A stretch of DNA of 64,000 nucleotides from Paulinella micropora (lineage: Eukaryota > Cercozoa > Imbricatea > Euglyphida): positions 235,258 to 299,257 of the forward strand of contig BJOX01000083.1 in NCBI GenBank assembly GCA_009731375.1. Reading direction: 5' to 3'. Shown one piece after another: positions 23,683 to 48,900 of the stretch. A model generated the notes under the pieces. That model had not been told where the DNA came from. It saw only the letters and a list, made by a program, of their open reading frames with translations, and made no database searches. Within the stretch, counting starts at the first letter, position 1, and the number at the start of each line of letters is the position of its first letter. A program made the position numbers and the translations under genes.

Positions 23683-23850
23683 CCCATTGGGTGGCAGACC
23701 ATGCTGCACAATGAGCTCCAGTCGCCTGATCAAGCCCGCGTGCGTGTAAATGCTGGGTTTGTTCCAGACGCGACTGCTCGGTAAGTTTTCACACTTGCGA
23801 CCAAGCTTGAACAGGCTGTCTCGGAGCGGCGTCGGCTGCGCGCGCCATGG
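22492..23850 (-). CDS. Unrecognised protein with a SHRW...WCxV domain, at least two exons
   Basis: On the minus strand, exon 23850-23684 (acceptor CTGCCAG) joins exon 23341-22492. The junction keeps phase only with a GC donor (AATGG|GCTATC), the second of three GC donors I see. The main exon reads [18 protein letters not shown], then [18 protein letters not shown], then [16 protein letters not shown]: a fold-like pattern of alternating hydrophobic strands with conserved W, C, D and H that I associate loosely with TIR/HET-like proteins of algae. A Cys cluster ([12 protein letters not shown]) follows, then an E/K-rich tail and a stop at 22492. More 5' exons probably lie above 23850. Function is unknown. 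Confidence 0.55.
23342..23683. repeat. GATA-type microsatellite intron
   Basis: (GGTA)n at 23347-23375, then (GATA)n blocks to 23682 on the plus strand (TATC on the coding strand). It fills the whole intron of the minus-strand gene. Confidence 0.9.
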
Positions 23851-23889
23851 CTGGCAGTAGTAGGAGAAGGAGGAGGAGGTGTACAAGTA

Positions 23890-23890
23890 A

Positions 23891-23953
<63 letters not shown>
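23890..23953. repeat. (AGT)n microsatellite
   Basis: A clean AGT triplet run that lies upstream of the minus-strand gene's first exon seen, probably another intron. Confidence 0.9.
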
Positions 23954-24055
23954 AGGGGACAATCTCCTTAGCAGAGACTCTGACGGCGCTTGTAGCGTGC
24001 CACCAGCCACGTGCGACGGGAAAAGCTTACGTACGTACATACACACATGCATTTG

Positions 24056-25344
24056 CTACACCCAAGCAGTACGATATCATTGAGACGACGAACTAATTCA
24101 GCTTGAATGTCAGATGCTCATGTTTTCTTTCATGGCAGCATCCCTTTGATCCATTCACACAACTCGCTATTCTGCAACGAGGAAACATTCTTGTGTGTCC
24201 TATCGAAAGTCTTTTTCAATCCAGCCGCAATGTTACACAGTCAAAATCTACAATGTTTGGTCCTGATGAGAAAAATTTTATTGCAGGCGTGCCCTTAGTG
24301 GTCAAAAAGCCGGGAAGTAAGTTTGGAGCAGCTGGGGAAAGCTTTTGATGCAAAATTCTCAGCGAGCAATGATCCTTTTTGCTTCAGAAAGTTGAGCACT
24401 TCAACAGTCGCGTACAAATATACTACACACAAAATATCTCAGCAAGAGGATGATTGCTCGCTGAGAATTTTGCAGGAAAAGTTTTCCACTTGTGTCGATT
24501 TCCTGACTTTTTGGCACCGACGGGTAAGGGCCTTGTGGCTTTCATCAATATCTCATCTCCCTCTTTCGTAGTAGGTAGGTAGGTAGGTAGGTTGGTGGGT
24601 AGGTAGGTAGGTAGGTAGGTATGTAGGTAGGTACGTAGGTATAAGGTAGGTAGGTAGTCGGTAGGTAGGTAGGTAGGTAGGTAGGTAGGTAGGTAGGTAG
24701 GTAGGTAGGTAGGTAGGCCCCGTATAGGTAGGTAGGTAGGTAGGCATCAACATCTCTAAGGAAACCGATAATAGTCAGTAATATAGTCTGCTCAAGCCTG
24801 CACACCGGTGCACATACATCACAGTAATCATGCCTATTCAAAAGTATTCATAGTTTTCATGGATGTATGTACATACACACATACATATGTACATACATAC
24901 ATACATACATACATACATGGGTAGACATGGAAGTAATAAAGTTGTTGCAGGGTATGGGTAGGTAGGAGCTTATTAGCATATGCTGGGATTTGAACCATAG
25001 GGTGGATTTTGGTAATAACCTTGTGGACTTGTTGGTGATACATACATAACATGCATACATACATACATACATACATACATACATACATTCACATACATTC
25101 ATACATTCATACATTCATACACATACATACATACACATACATACATACACATACATACATACACATACATACATACACATACATACATATACATACATAC
25201 ATACATACGTACATACATACATACATACATACATACATACATACATACATACATACATGCATGCATACATACATACATACATACATACATGCATGCATAC
25301 ATACTACATACATGCATGCATACATGCATGCATGCATGCATGCA

Positions 25345-25375
<31 letters not shown>

Positions 25376-26620
25376 GTACATATACGTACATACGTACATA
25401 CATACATACATACATACATACATACATACATACATACATACATACATACATAACATACATAACATACATAACATACATACAATACATACATACATACGTA
25501 TGTATGTATGTATGTGTATATATGTATGTATGTATGTATGTGCATGTATGTATGTGTATGTGTGTATGTGTATGAATGTATGAATGTATGAATGTATGTG
25601 AATGTATGTATGTATGTATGTACATTATGTATGTATGTATGTATGTGTGTATGTATGTATGTATGTATGTATGTACGTATGTATGTTATGTATGTTATGT
25701 ATGTATGTATGTTATGTATGTGTGTATGTATGTATGTGTGTATGTGTGTATGTATGTATGTACATATGTATGTATGTATGATGTATGTACATACATCCAT
25801 GAAAACTATGAATACTTTTGAATAGGCATGATTACTGTGATGTATGTGCACCGGTGTGCAGGCTTGAGCAGACTATATTACTGACTATTATCGGTTTCCT
25901 TAGAGATGTTGATGCCTACCTACCTACCTACCTATACGGGGCCTACCTACCTACCTACCTACCTACCTACCTACCTACCTACCTACCTACCTACCTACCT
26001 ACCTACCTACCGACTACCTACCTACCTTATACCTACGTACCTACCTACATACCTACCTACCTACCTACCTACCCACCAACCTACCTACCTACCTACCTAC
26101 TACGAAAGAGGGAGATGAGATATTGATGAAAGCCACAAGGCCCTTACCCGTCGGTGCCAAAAAGTCGGGAAATCGACACAAGTGGGGAAAACTTTTCCTG
26201 CAAAATTCTCAGCGAGCAATCATCCTCTTGCTGAGATATTTTGTGTGCAGTATATTTGTACGCGACTGTTGAAGTGCTCAACTTTCTGAAGCAAAAAGGA
26301 TCATTGCTCGCTGAGAATTTTGCATCAAAAGCTTTCCCCAGCTGCTCCAACTTACTTCCCGGCTTTTTGACCACTAAGGGCACGCCTGCAATAAAATTTT
26401 TCTCATCAGGACCAAACATTGTAGATTTTGACTGTGTAACATTGCGGCTGGATTGAAAAAGACTTTCGATAGGGCACACACAAGAATGTTTCCTCGTTGC
26501 AGAATAGCGAGTTGTGTGGATGGATCAAAGGGATGCTGCCATGAAAGAAAACATGAGCATCTGACATTCAAGCTGAATTAGTTCGTCGTCTCAATGATAT
26601 CGTACTGCTTGTGTGTAGTA
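24056..26620. repeat. Large inverted repeat (about 2.5 kb palindrome)
   Basis: The left arm (about 24060-24900) returns in reverse complement at about 25780-26620. Matching landmarks: CAGTACGATATCATTGAGAC at about 24067 and its complement at about 26593; ATCTCATCTCCCTCTTTCG at about 24550 and its complement at about 26103; ATGCCTATTCAAAAGTATTC at about 24830 and its complement at about 25811. Paired coordinates sum to about 50660-50674, so the centre is near 25335. Differences are few and mostly repeat-number changes in the GGTA/CCTA tracts. The middle (24900-25780) is (CATA)n turning into (TATG)n, itself near-palindromic. Confidence 0.9.
24103..24348 (+). other. Exon-like open stretch in the left arm, mirrored in the right arm
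   Basis: A frame starting HPFDPFTQLAILQRGN after a CAG acceptor reads like coding sequence and continues through PIESLFQSSRNVTQSK. The right arm holds the same frame on the minus strand (26571-26330) with one or two amino-acid changes and a frameshift. I cannot name the protein. It may be an exon of a minus-strand gene that was copied when the inverted repeat formed. Confidence 0.35.
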
Positions 26621-26730
26621 CATGCCCTTGTGCAGTTTCTGCGGGCACGAAGGGTCAAGTACTTCATCAGGAGGTGCCAACTTCCACCACTTTTCTTTTC
26701 ATGCCTTTGAAGTTGTCTTGTGGCCAAAGA

Positions 26731-27080
26731 TCATGTCCTTCCACCTACATTCGTCCCGTTTTTATAATCGCAGGATATAAATGGAAGTGCAGCAGCTGTG
26801 GCTCTTTCAACGAAGCTGATAGGTCCTTCTGATTCCTCTAAACCCAACTTGTGCAAATAGGAAACAGTAATACACTTCCTCGTTTGTGCTCTCTCAAAGG
26901 CCTCGTAAGCGGGACCTTGAAGGAACATCGGATGGACATGTTCAGGTCTGAAATTCTCCCCGTCACAAGTGACCGAACAGTGGTTGTGTCGCTGATAGGA
27001 AAGACGTTCTGGTCGATCTGGAGCAGCTGGAGCTGTGCCAGCTGCATCTTCCTCGCAGAAAGACACGGTTTTCCTTGAAC
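26731..27080 (-). CDS. Possible UAS-like exon (FAF1/UBXD8-type), uncertain
   Basis: On the minus strand the frame reads PMFLQGPAYEAFERAQTRKC then ITVSYLHKLG, which resembles the start of a UAS domain (P-x-F-x-QG...EA...A....VYLH), and further on ATAAALPFISCDYKNGT, like the later YPF strand. The middle of a UAS domain is missing or interrupted. The frame ends at a stop near 26731; a short further open stretch (about 26700-26630) precedes the right arm of the inverted repeat. It would be a decayed or multi-exon gene divergent from the E2F-like gene. Confidence 0.3.
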
Positions 27081-27122
27081 TACTAACACATCCTCAATCC
27101 ACAACATCCTTGCTTTGTTCAG

Positions 27123-40054
<12,932 letters not shown>

Positions 40055-40489
40055 GTAGCTAAGAAAATAATCTCCAAGACATCCTGTTGTAAATTAACTC
40101 ATGTCTGGGTAGGCTCTTTCAAAATGTCCAACGATGGAAAAGGGACCATGATGGTAAAATCGTGAATACCAAAATTAAACTTTACACATTTTCCTTGCTT
40201 GACGTGAATCATCTCATCTCATCTCATCTCATCTCATCTCTCAACTCCATCTCTCATCTCTCCTCTGTCCTCTCTCTCCTCTCTCCTCTCTCCTCTCTCT
40301 CCTCGTTCCTCTTTCCTCTCTCCTCTTTCCTCTCTCCTCTCTCCTCTCCTCTCTCCTCTCCTCTCCCCTCTCCTCTCCTCTCCTCTCATCTCATCTCACC
40401 TCATCTCACCTCACCTCACCTCACCTCACCTCACCTCACCTCACCTCACCTCAGCTCAGCTCAGCTCAGCTCATCTCCTCTTTCTACAG
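40055..40489. repeat. CATCT and CTCTC pentamer tract
   Basis: Unique sequence to about 40205, then (CATCT)n, CTCTC variants, (CTCAC)n and CTCAG units to 40478, ending in a good TTTCTACAG acceptor at 40489. Confidence 0.85.
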
Positions 40490-40834
40490 ATACCGCAATC
40501 GGCAATGGCGGCTCCCTCGGGGCGGTCAGAAGTGCACGTGGCCACAGTGGCCAATCAAGCCGGGGCGAAGAACATGACCTTCAACCACCCCTTCATAGTT
40601 GCGTCTTCCGCTAAGGATGAGAGGGGTGGCGCAAAGCATCCTGTCATGAACCCCTTAATGATGAACATGTTGCTAGCGTCCAGCATGATGGCGGCCTCTT
40701 CCTCTCAAACGTCTGCTTCCCCAAGCGCTGGTTCAACTTCGCCTGCTCCAGCTTCTGCTTCTTCGGCCAGCTTGTCAAGCGGCCCCCTGGACCCAGCTTT
40801 TCAACTCCGTCACGCAGCATATGACCCGAGGTGA
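40490..40834 (+). CDS. Possible 3' exon of the E2F-like gene, or a separate small gene
   Basis: A good acceptor precedes an open frame containing the ATG at 40505 and a Ser/Ala/Pro-rich protein (NHPFIVASSAKDERGG, MMNMLLASSMMAASSS) with a TGA stop at 40832-40834. Its texture matches the previous exon. A donor at 40044 (CATCTG|GTACTG) would join in phase 1 and read a different frame that stops near 40614; the better-looking frame needs phase 0. So either the gene ends at 40054, or one base is wrong, or this is separate. Confidence 0.45.
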   Translation: MPQSAMAAPSGRSEVHVATVANQAGAKNMTFNHPFIVASSAKDERGGAKHPVMNPLMMNMLLASSMMAASSSQTSASPSAGSTSPAPASASSASLSSGPLDPAFQLRHAAYDPR

Positions 40835-42547
40835 TCACCGGTGTTAAGAAGTACCATCATGGCAACCTAAAGCTTAAACGTCAGTTGCCAACGATGTTGT
40901 TATCCGATGGAGCTTATTTATCAATATTTCTTCCCCTAGTACCGGTATATTCATGAATCGTCAGAAGCTTACACACTGATGATAGCTGCTCTCGAATACC
41001 TAGTAATTTCTTTCAGTTGCTAGACTGATGATATTCACGTCCGTTGGTGGGGCTCAGAGTCGGTCTTTTGAGTAAACTTAAAAGACTACCTATATTTGCA
41101 TGGATCATTCTGATGGTAAATAATTACCGGTTACCGGTCGACTCTCATGCTAGTCTCAAGACTCAACGAATATGATTATTAATATTAATATTGATAAGTA
41201 ATTGATGTATTAATATAAGTTATTTTTTCTTTTTCATCTTTTGAAAAGTTTTGATTGAGATATCAATATTGATATTATTAACCCAGGGTTAATAGACTCA
41301 GCTAGTAAAAATAAACTCGAACCGGGGGGCCAAACAAACAGTCAAGTTGGAAACAAAAANNNNNNNNNNNNNNNNNNNNNNNNNNNNNNNNNNNNNNNNN
41401 NNNNNNAAAAAAAGTTGAAAAAAAAAAACTTCAAGTAGTCAGATTAAGATATTAATAATCAGATTGTACTATTAATAAACATACCCGCCTGGTCACTTAA
41501 TTAAGCTCGGCTCATGACTAAGAGCCTGAGTCAAGTTACAATATATCATCATCAACTTCAAGTTGTATTAATATGTGAACAAAGTAAAAATATTGTATTA
41601 TTCAACTAATAATTCAAATCACAAGTTCAAGTTTTTTGTTACTAAGTTCAAGTATGTTAACAAAGTAAAACTTAAAATCAAGTTTTTGATAGCCTGTTAT
41701 CATGATTATATAAAACTGCTTCAAACGGCCCGGGATACACTTCCTATGCTGACGTGGCACCTGCTACGAACTTTTCACTGCCAAGTTGAACCGGCCTCCA
41801 AATCAAGTTAGACGGTACGGTAGCGATTGCAAAGTGCACCTTCAAAATTTCCTCCCGGAAAAAACCAAAACTTGTGACCGCGATGTCGCGGCTCGCATGT
41901 AGTATTAATACAATACTGGAACTTCAAAAAGTACTTTTTACCTGCTATCCGGGGGATGATGCCTACATGTTCAACTACCTTTCCTTCTCACACTTCATCT
42001 TCCCACTCAATCCTAGTACGTCGAGTGGCAAGTTTCTATTAAAAAAGTGATTGCGTAACTTGAAAAAAAGTATTATAGTATTCAACAATAATACTACTCG
42101 GAACTGTCCAACGGCCTTCGAACTCTAAGTGCAACGAACAGTGTTTGTATTAATATAAAACGACTCAGTCGCACTTGAACAACAGTGGTGACTCTACGGC
42201 ACTGAGCCGCCGCTCAGTACTTGAGGGGTCGGGCCGAGGTCCGACCCGGCGGGAGCTGCAGTTTGAACCGGTAAACCGGGAAGTTATGCACTTAATCTAG
42301 TCGAAGTCAACTTGCAGAACTAAAACTTTTGCGGTGACCTCAAACTTTACTATGATTGGTTCTTCACTTTTGTCGTTCAGTAGCAATTTATAATTATTGG
42401 TAACTGAGTACGTCCCTTACTTTCCTATCAAGCATTTTTTTTCTGCGCCCGGGGGGGGGAGGGGGTGTTGACAGTTTCTGAAGTCTCTCTCTCTCTCACT
42501 CTTTCTTTCTTTCTTCCTTCTTTCTTTCTTCCTTCTTTCTTTCTTTC

Positions 42548-42583
<36 letters not shown>

Positions 42584-42600
42584 TTTCTCCAGGATGAGCT
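40835..42600. other. Intergenic, no recognisable gene
   Basis: The stretch is AT-rich with TATTAATA and ACTTCAAGT words; it contains gap 41360-41406, a G run at 42451-42460 and a (CTTT)n tract at 42500-42590. It resembles 1.8-3.0 kb in texture. I see no coding frame. Confidence 0.5.
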
Positions 42601-42642
42601 TAGTGGGAAAGCGGTGTTAATAAAGAACTGACTCTTCAAGAG

Positions 42643-44127
42643 TCAGAACGATTGAGATTCACCGGGTGACCGTTGAAGGGTAAGCGCAGACAAGTGGGCT
42701 AGCACGGCGTCCGTGAGTGACTCGCCTGCAATTATCAAGACCCAGGTGTTGGAGTGGCAGCGCAGCCAAATGAGGCAGCCCAGCGTCCGTTACTAAACAA
42801 AAGGCTAGTTCGAGGTAATGCAGGGGCAGCGCAGACAAGTGAGCCAGCCCAGCGTCCGTGACTTCGCTGCAGGAAGAGAGATCGAGGTGTCTGAGGGGCA
42901 GCGCAGACAAATGAGCTAGCCCAGCGTCCGTGACTTGCCTGCAACCGCCAAGAGAAAGGTATTGCAGAGGAAGTGTAGTCAAGTGAGCCAGTCCAGCATC
43001 CGTGACTCGGCAACTGCCAAGCCTGAGGTGCTGGAGGGGCAGCGAGGACAAGTGAGCCAGCCCAGCGTCCGTGACTCGCTCGCAACTGTTGAGCCCTGAG
43101 GTGCTGGAGGGGCAGCGCAGACAAGTGAGCCAGCCCAGCGTCCGTGACTTGGCTGCAACCAGAGAGATCGAGGTGCTGCAGGGGCAGCGCAGACAAGTGA
43201 GCCAGCCCAGCGTCTGCGACTTGCCAGCAAGAAGAGAGCTTGAGGTGCTGGAGGGGCAGCGCAGACAAGTGAGCCAGCCCAGCGTCCGTGACTTGGCTGC
43301 AATTAGAGAGATTGTGGTGCTGCAGGGGCAGCGCAGACAAGTGAGCCAGCCCAGCGTCCGTGACTTCCCAGCAGTCATAGAGATTGAGGTGCTGCAGGGG
43401 CAGCGTAGACAAGTGAGCCAGCCCAGCGTCCGTGACTTGGCTGCAATTAGAAAGATTGAGGTGCTGGAGGGGCAGCGCAGACAAGTGAGCCAGCCCAGCG
43501 TCCGTGACTTCCCAGCAGTCATAGAGATTGAGGTGCTGCAGGGGCAGCGTAGACAAGTGAGCCAGCCCAGCGTCCGTGACTTGCTTGCAACATGTGAGAT
43601 CAAGGTGTTGCAAGGGAAGCGCAGGCAAGTGAGCCCCAGCCCAGCATCTGTGATCTGAAGACAGCGGTGAAGATTTAGATGCTGGACACCAATCCCACTA
43701 AGCAGTTTGAGGACAGAGTCGGTTGTCTCTGGAGCTATCAGAAGTTTGCAAAATGAAACTGAGCTCTCACTCCATACTTCACTCAAAGCTGCAAGAGGTT
43801 CGCCTTTCCTGAACTTGCGCAACTCAAGCACTGGCTCTGTTAACCCTTTCCAAAGCTGTGGAGATTTCACAAGACCTTTCAGCCGCTTACAGACACGCGC
43901 GAGCGGGAGCAGCTTCATCCACCCGATGCAGTCACGGATGTAGCACCATAAGTCAACGGGTATCGCGAGCAGCCTGGCATGTCCAACGCGCTTGGAGTCC
44001 GGACATTCTCCCTCTTCTCGCGTGCAGTGCTTGTCTCTTTTGCGATTCTTGAGAGCAGGCTGCGTATCTTGCCTCACGGACGTTGAGCTCCGAGTCCGAG
44101 GTTTCGACACAAAAGATGCGCAATTTC
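42643..44127 (-). pseudogene. F-box / leucine-rich-repeat protein with frame breaks
   Basis: Such proteins are substrate receptors of SCF ubiquitin ligases. The exon begins after a CTTATCAG acceptor (44127) and first reads an F-box-like stretch (AIPVDLWCYIRDCIGW ... LARVCKRLKGL ... LWKGL). Then come about 13 tandem repeats of 24 residues built on VTDAGLAHLSALPLQHLNL plus a Cys-containing tail, the cysteine-containing LRR type. The frame breaks three times: two extra G near 43630 (GCTGGGGCTC), one extra G near 43095, and four extra bases near 42712. The first two restore each other's frame; the third changes the C-terminus so that the frame as written stops at 42659. The repeats themselves are 72-base DNA copies, highly alike. 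Either a decaying gene or base-call errors in G runs. Confidence 0.7.
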
Positions 44128-44215
44128 CTGATAAGAAAAGAATATACCTTAGAATGTGCAGGAAATAAAAATATAAAAAATATATAATATATATATATAT
44201 AGAGAGAGAAGAGAG

Positions 44216-44227
44216 AGACACAGAGAG

Positions 44228-44267
<40 letters not shown>

Positions 44268-44300
44268 TGTTTGTTGTTTGTTGTTGTTGTTTGTTGGTGT

Positions 44301-44346
<46 letters not shown>

Positions 44347-44436
44347 ATTTAATTAATAAATTAAACCGATGGCAAGATGGTGTGTGGCTAACTTTGTTGT
44401 TGTCGTTATTGTCGTCGTCGTCGTTGTTGTTGATGT

Positions 44437-44470
<34 letters not shown>

Positions 44471-44672
44471 GTCGTCGTCGTCGTCGTCGTCGTTGTTATG
44501 GTTGTTGTTGAATTTAATTGATAAATTAAACCAATGACAATATGGCGTGTGGCTAGCGTCGCCGTCATCGTCGTCGTCGCCGTCGTTGTCGTCGTCGTTG
44601 TTGTTGCTGCTGTTGTTGTTGTTGTTGTTGTTGTTGTCGTTGTTGTCGTTGTTGCTGTCGTCGTCGTCGTCG

Positions 44673-44707
<35 letters not shown>

Positions 44708-44735
44708 GCAGTTGTTGTAGCTGTAGTTGTTGTAG

Positions 44736-44785
<50 letters not shown>

Positions 44786-44800
44786 GAATCAGTGAACTAA
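44216..44800. repeat. GA dinucleotides and GTT/GTC triplets in three similar blocks
   Basis: (GA)n at 44236-44262, then (GTT)n-rich blocks at 44263-44345, 44393-44510 and 44560-44786. Blocks are separated by near copies of a word beginning AATTTAAT, with ATAAATTAAACC and GGCGTGTGGCTA, which suggests duplication of a unit of about 160-200 bases. Confidence 0.85.
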
Positions 44801-45573
44801 TAAAGGATTTTTTTAAATGGTTGAAAAGATGTAGTGACAGTAGAAATATATAAAATACTAAATAAAAAAATCAATAACTCGAAACTCAAAAACTAAATCT
44901 CAAAAACTAAATCAATAACTCTAAACTTATTAACAACTCCAATGTCCACGTTTGTGTGTGTGTGTGTTTTGTTTTTGCTTTTGTTTTTGTTTTGTTTTTT
45001 GGAAATCAGAACTTCACAGTAGTAAGTGAATCCTTGTCACTCATGGAGGTGTGCGGGCGCATACAAGGTGAAGTACAGGGTCTCAAGGTGAAGTAAAATT
45101 GTGGTTTCATGAAAGGTGAATGAAAGCGGTTCAAACCTAGGATGGGGTAGGACAACGGGAAAAGTGCGGAAGTTAGAAAGGTAAACGAAAGCAAAAGAAA
45201 GGAAGGAGAGAAACAAAGATGAAACTACTATAGGTATTACTATAGGACACTTATCTTTTTATATAAAATAAGGCTATTTTCATATAAATTCGTCTTACTA
45301 TTAATTTCAATAAAAATATACATAATTTCATCCAAATTCAATACAAGCATTCTTAATCAATAAATAGTCCATATTTGAATTTTTCTCAAACTCTAAAAAA
45401 AAGATAACTCATCTATCTTTTGCCAAATCAACACGAAGAGACATCAAAACCCGTCTCTTAGTTTTTACTGCTGTCCTGAACTTAGTTATCTTTTTTTGAA
45501 AAAATGAAAGTCCTCTCCTATTGCGAGTTTGATTAATTTCCATTTAAATATAATAATATATATATATATATAA
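44801..45573. other. Host/virus junction region
   Basis: Host-like mixed sequence to about 45220, then a turn to AT-rich DNA that continues through the viral genes. A short repeat of ACTATAGG at about 45226 and 45240 lies at the turn. I see no gene. The left end of the element should lie here, but its terminal inverted repeat cannot be tested because the right end is outside the window. Confidence 0.4.
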
Positions 45574-45789
45574 ATGGGTAGAAAACCAACATATACTGCG
45601 GAGGAGGCAAGGGCAAAACACGCTGAACGTATGAGAGAGTATCAAAGAAGAAATAAAGAGAAAGCACTTATGAGAGCAAAAGAATATTATCAAAAAAACA
45701 AGGCAGACATACTGAGAAAATCAAAAGAGAAAAGAGAAAAAACCAAGGCTGACCTTATTAGACTCCAGAATATTGTCGGGGAAAATTGA
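45574..45789 (+). CDS. Small basic helical protein, unknown
   Basis: 71 residues, very rich in Lys, Arg and Glu (MREYQRRNKEKALMRAKEYY), with heptad-like spacing that predicts one long helix. Small basic proteins of this kind are common in PLVs and large algal viruses, possibly DNA-binding. It starts at an ATG directly after TATATATATATAA. It precedes the polymerase on the same strand. Confidence 0.6.
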   Translation: MGRKPTYTAEEARAKHAERMREYQRRNKEKALMRAKEYYQKNKADILRKSKEKREKTKADLIRLQNIVGEN

Positions 45790-45904
45790 GACCTGAAAAA
45801 AAATTGAATTTCATATTAAAGATAAGATAATATTTTATATATATATATTTTTTTTATATATAAAATAAAAATATTTTTTGGAAAAAATATATTCCAATAA
45901 ATAT

Positions 45905-48900
45905 ATGGCGAACACCATCGACTATGGCGGACACACATGGAACTTGGACAAGTTGGTGGAAGCAAAAATGACATATCAGATAAGGCAAAACAAGTTATAT
46001 GTTAAAAAGCCGAACGGAACTAGGTTTTATGACATAACAACGACAAGGGGAGCACTATCGGACTCTGAAAGGTTTTATTCTGAACCTGAGCGAAAACAAA
46101 GGGAACGAAAATATGTCGAACCACAAGTAATTGAGTTCAATGGCTATAAACTAATAAGGATAGACACTGAACACAAACTACCTGTGGGGCAATCGGTATA
46201 TACTATTAAATTAAGTAAATCAATGTCTCAAAAAGTGAAAAAGTTTCCATTAGAGGGCATCATCGGTATGATAGGATCTATAATTGAAGACTTTAAAACA
46301 CTTTACAAAGACAATGACTTAATACAAATACGTATTAGTGCTATTCCTTCAACTTGGAATGTACAAAACCAAAAATTAATAAAAGTAAAAGATTTCAATT
46401 TAGAAGATATACTGACTAGATTAGAATCTATACTGCAATCAAACGACGAAAACTATATGGACGAAGAAGGAGCAACAATGGAACTTATTGATTTCAATTT
46501 TGTGGGTGTAAGGATGCCAGAAGGAGGAGCAAGATTGAAAGCAATAACAGAAACAGACATGTATAAAAAGAAAGGTGTAATACGAATAAACAATGACGAC
46601 AACATATGTTTAGCAAGGGCAATTGTTGTAGCGAAAGCAAAGATTGAGGAACACACGAAATACGAGCAAATCAGAAAAGGACGCAGAATCCAAGACGAAC
46701 TGGCAAACAAACTACATGAGGAGGCTGGTGTCATGAAAGATTTATGTGGGCTTTCTGAAATTAGTGAGTTTGCTAAGCACATAGGCTACAACATTGTTAT
46801 TGTGGAATTTCCAAACAAAATTATCTATAAGACTGAGATGAAGGACAAAAAGAACATATACATACTAAAAACCATGAACCATTACGACACCATAACAAGT
46901 ATGAAAGCATTCTTATCAAAGCAAAACTTCTGCGAGAAGTGTATGAAGGGATACGAACATAATCACGCATGTGAATTCAAATGTAATATATGTCAAACCG
47001 AAGGATGTAAAGGATATGACAATATTTCGAAATGGAAAACGTGCAATGAGTGTAATAGAAAGTTCCCGAATGATGAATGTTTCAATAATTATAAACAAAA
47101 TAAGTTATGCGACACAAAGAAAAAATGTATCACTTGTGCTAAGACTTGCAAAGGAGAACATAAATGTGGATATGAAAAATGTAGGAACTGCAAAGAACTA
47201 CAACCTCTATCGCACCAATGTGAGTTAAAGAAAAAAGTGATACATGAACCATCAACCAAATATGTATTCTTTGATTTTGAAGCAAATCAAGAGACAGGAA
47301 CACATATTATCAATCATTCTGAAAGTCAATATTTCGACGACAGCACACCAATCATACATAAAAACATTGAACAATTCTGTGAGTGGTCATTGGGTGTAAA
47401 ACATAAGGGTTATACATTCATAGCACATAATGCACGGGGATATGATTGTCAATTTGTATTGAAATGGTTGATTGAAAAAGGAATAACTCCATTTGTGATA
47501 TATGAAGGTGGTAAAATAATGATGATGTCTATTGGTAATGGGAAAGAACAGATTAGATTTATAGATAGTTTATCATTTCTAACTATGCCTCTATCTGACT
47601 TTCCTGACACATTTGGACTTACTGAATTGAAAAAAGGATACTTTCCTCACTTCTTTAATAAAACAGACAATCAAACATACATAGGCAAAATACCAGACAT
47701 GGACGATTACGGATATAACTCATTCTCAAAGAATAAAAGAGATGATTTCATAAAATGGTATGGGGAGCAAAAAGACAAAGTATTTGATTTCAATAAAGAA
47801 ATGATTGAATATTGTCATAGTGATGTAGATATACTAAGACGGGGGTGTATTGAGTTTAGGGAACAATTTATGGAGTTCGGAATTGATCCATTTCAATACA
47901 CAACTATTGCCTCTACATGTATGGCACTATTCAAAGCAAACTACATGCCTGAGGACAGCATAGCAGTCATACCGACAAACAGAACAGACAAAGCAAAAAC
48001 AAGTCGTATGTGTGTGGAATGGTTAGCATACAGAGAAAAAAAGGACAATGCCAAAATTCAACATGGTCTAAATGGTAAAGAAAAAATACTAAACTTACCC
48101 AAAGGTGTGAAAGCCTACTTAGACGGATATGACGAAAAGACAAAAACGGCATATGAGTTCCATGGTTGTTATTGGCACGGGTGTCCCGAGTGTTTCAATT
48201 AAAATGAACTAAACAGAGAAAGGTCTGTGAATAAAACATTTGGACAACTATACAAAGAAACTAAACTACGCGAAACTTTAATCAAGCAACATCCGGAAGT
48301 TAGTCAATTAATAACAATATGGGGGTGTCAATGGAACAGGATACGAACAAAGGAAGAATTCAAAGGAGCAATAGAAGAGACATTAATTGAGCAAGAAGTA
48401 ATCAATCCACGACATGCTATGTTTGGTGGAAGGACGAATGCTCTATCTCTATACTGGAAATCTATGAGTGAATATCAGTATGCCAAGTATATAGATGTGT
48501 GCTCTCTCTATCCGACGGTTATGTACTATGACCCCTATCCTGTGAAACACCACAAAGCAATGAGAAGAAAAGAGGCATATGATATGTTGAATAATAAAAC
48601 AGCATTTGGTGTAGCAAAAATAAAAATACTACCACCTAGAGGACTAATTCACCCAGTCCTTCCATGTCAAGATAGAGGAAAGATGATGTATTATCTATGT
48701 AATAAATGTGGCAAGGAAGGATTACAGGACAAATGTCAGCACTCTGACGAGGACAGAATACTGACAGGCACATGGGCGACACCACTTATTTACAAAGCAA
48801 TCCAAAAAGGCTACAGACTTATTAAAACTTATGAATTATGGCATTGGAATGAACAGACAACTGAACTATTCAAAGAATATATTAAGACATTTCTAAGAGT

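Noticed and set aside
43071-43658. Plus-strand frame of 195 residues with QRRQVSQPSVRDL repeats
   Set aside because: Antisense shadow of the minus-strand LRR repeats.
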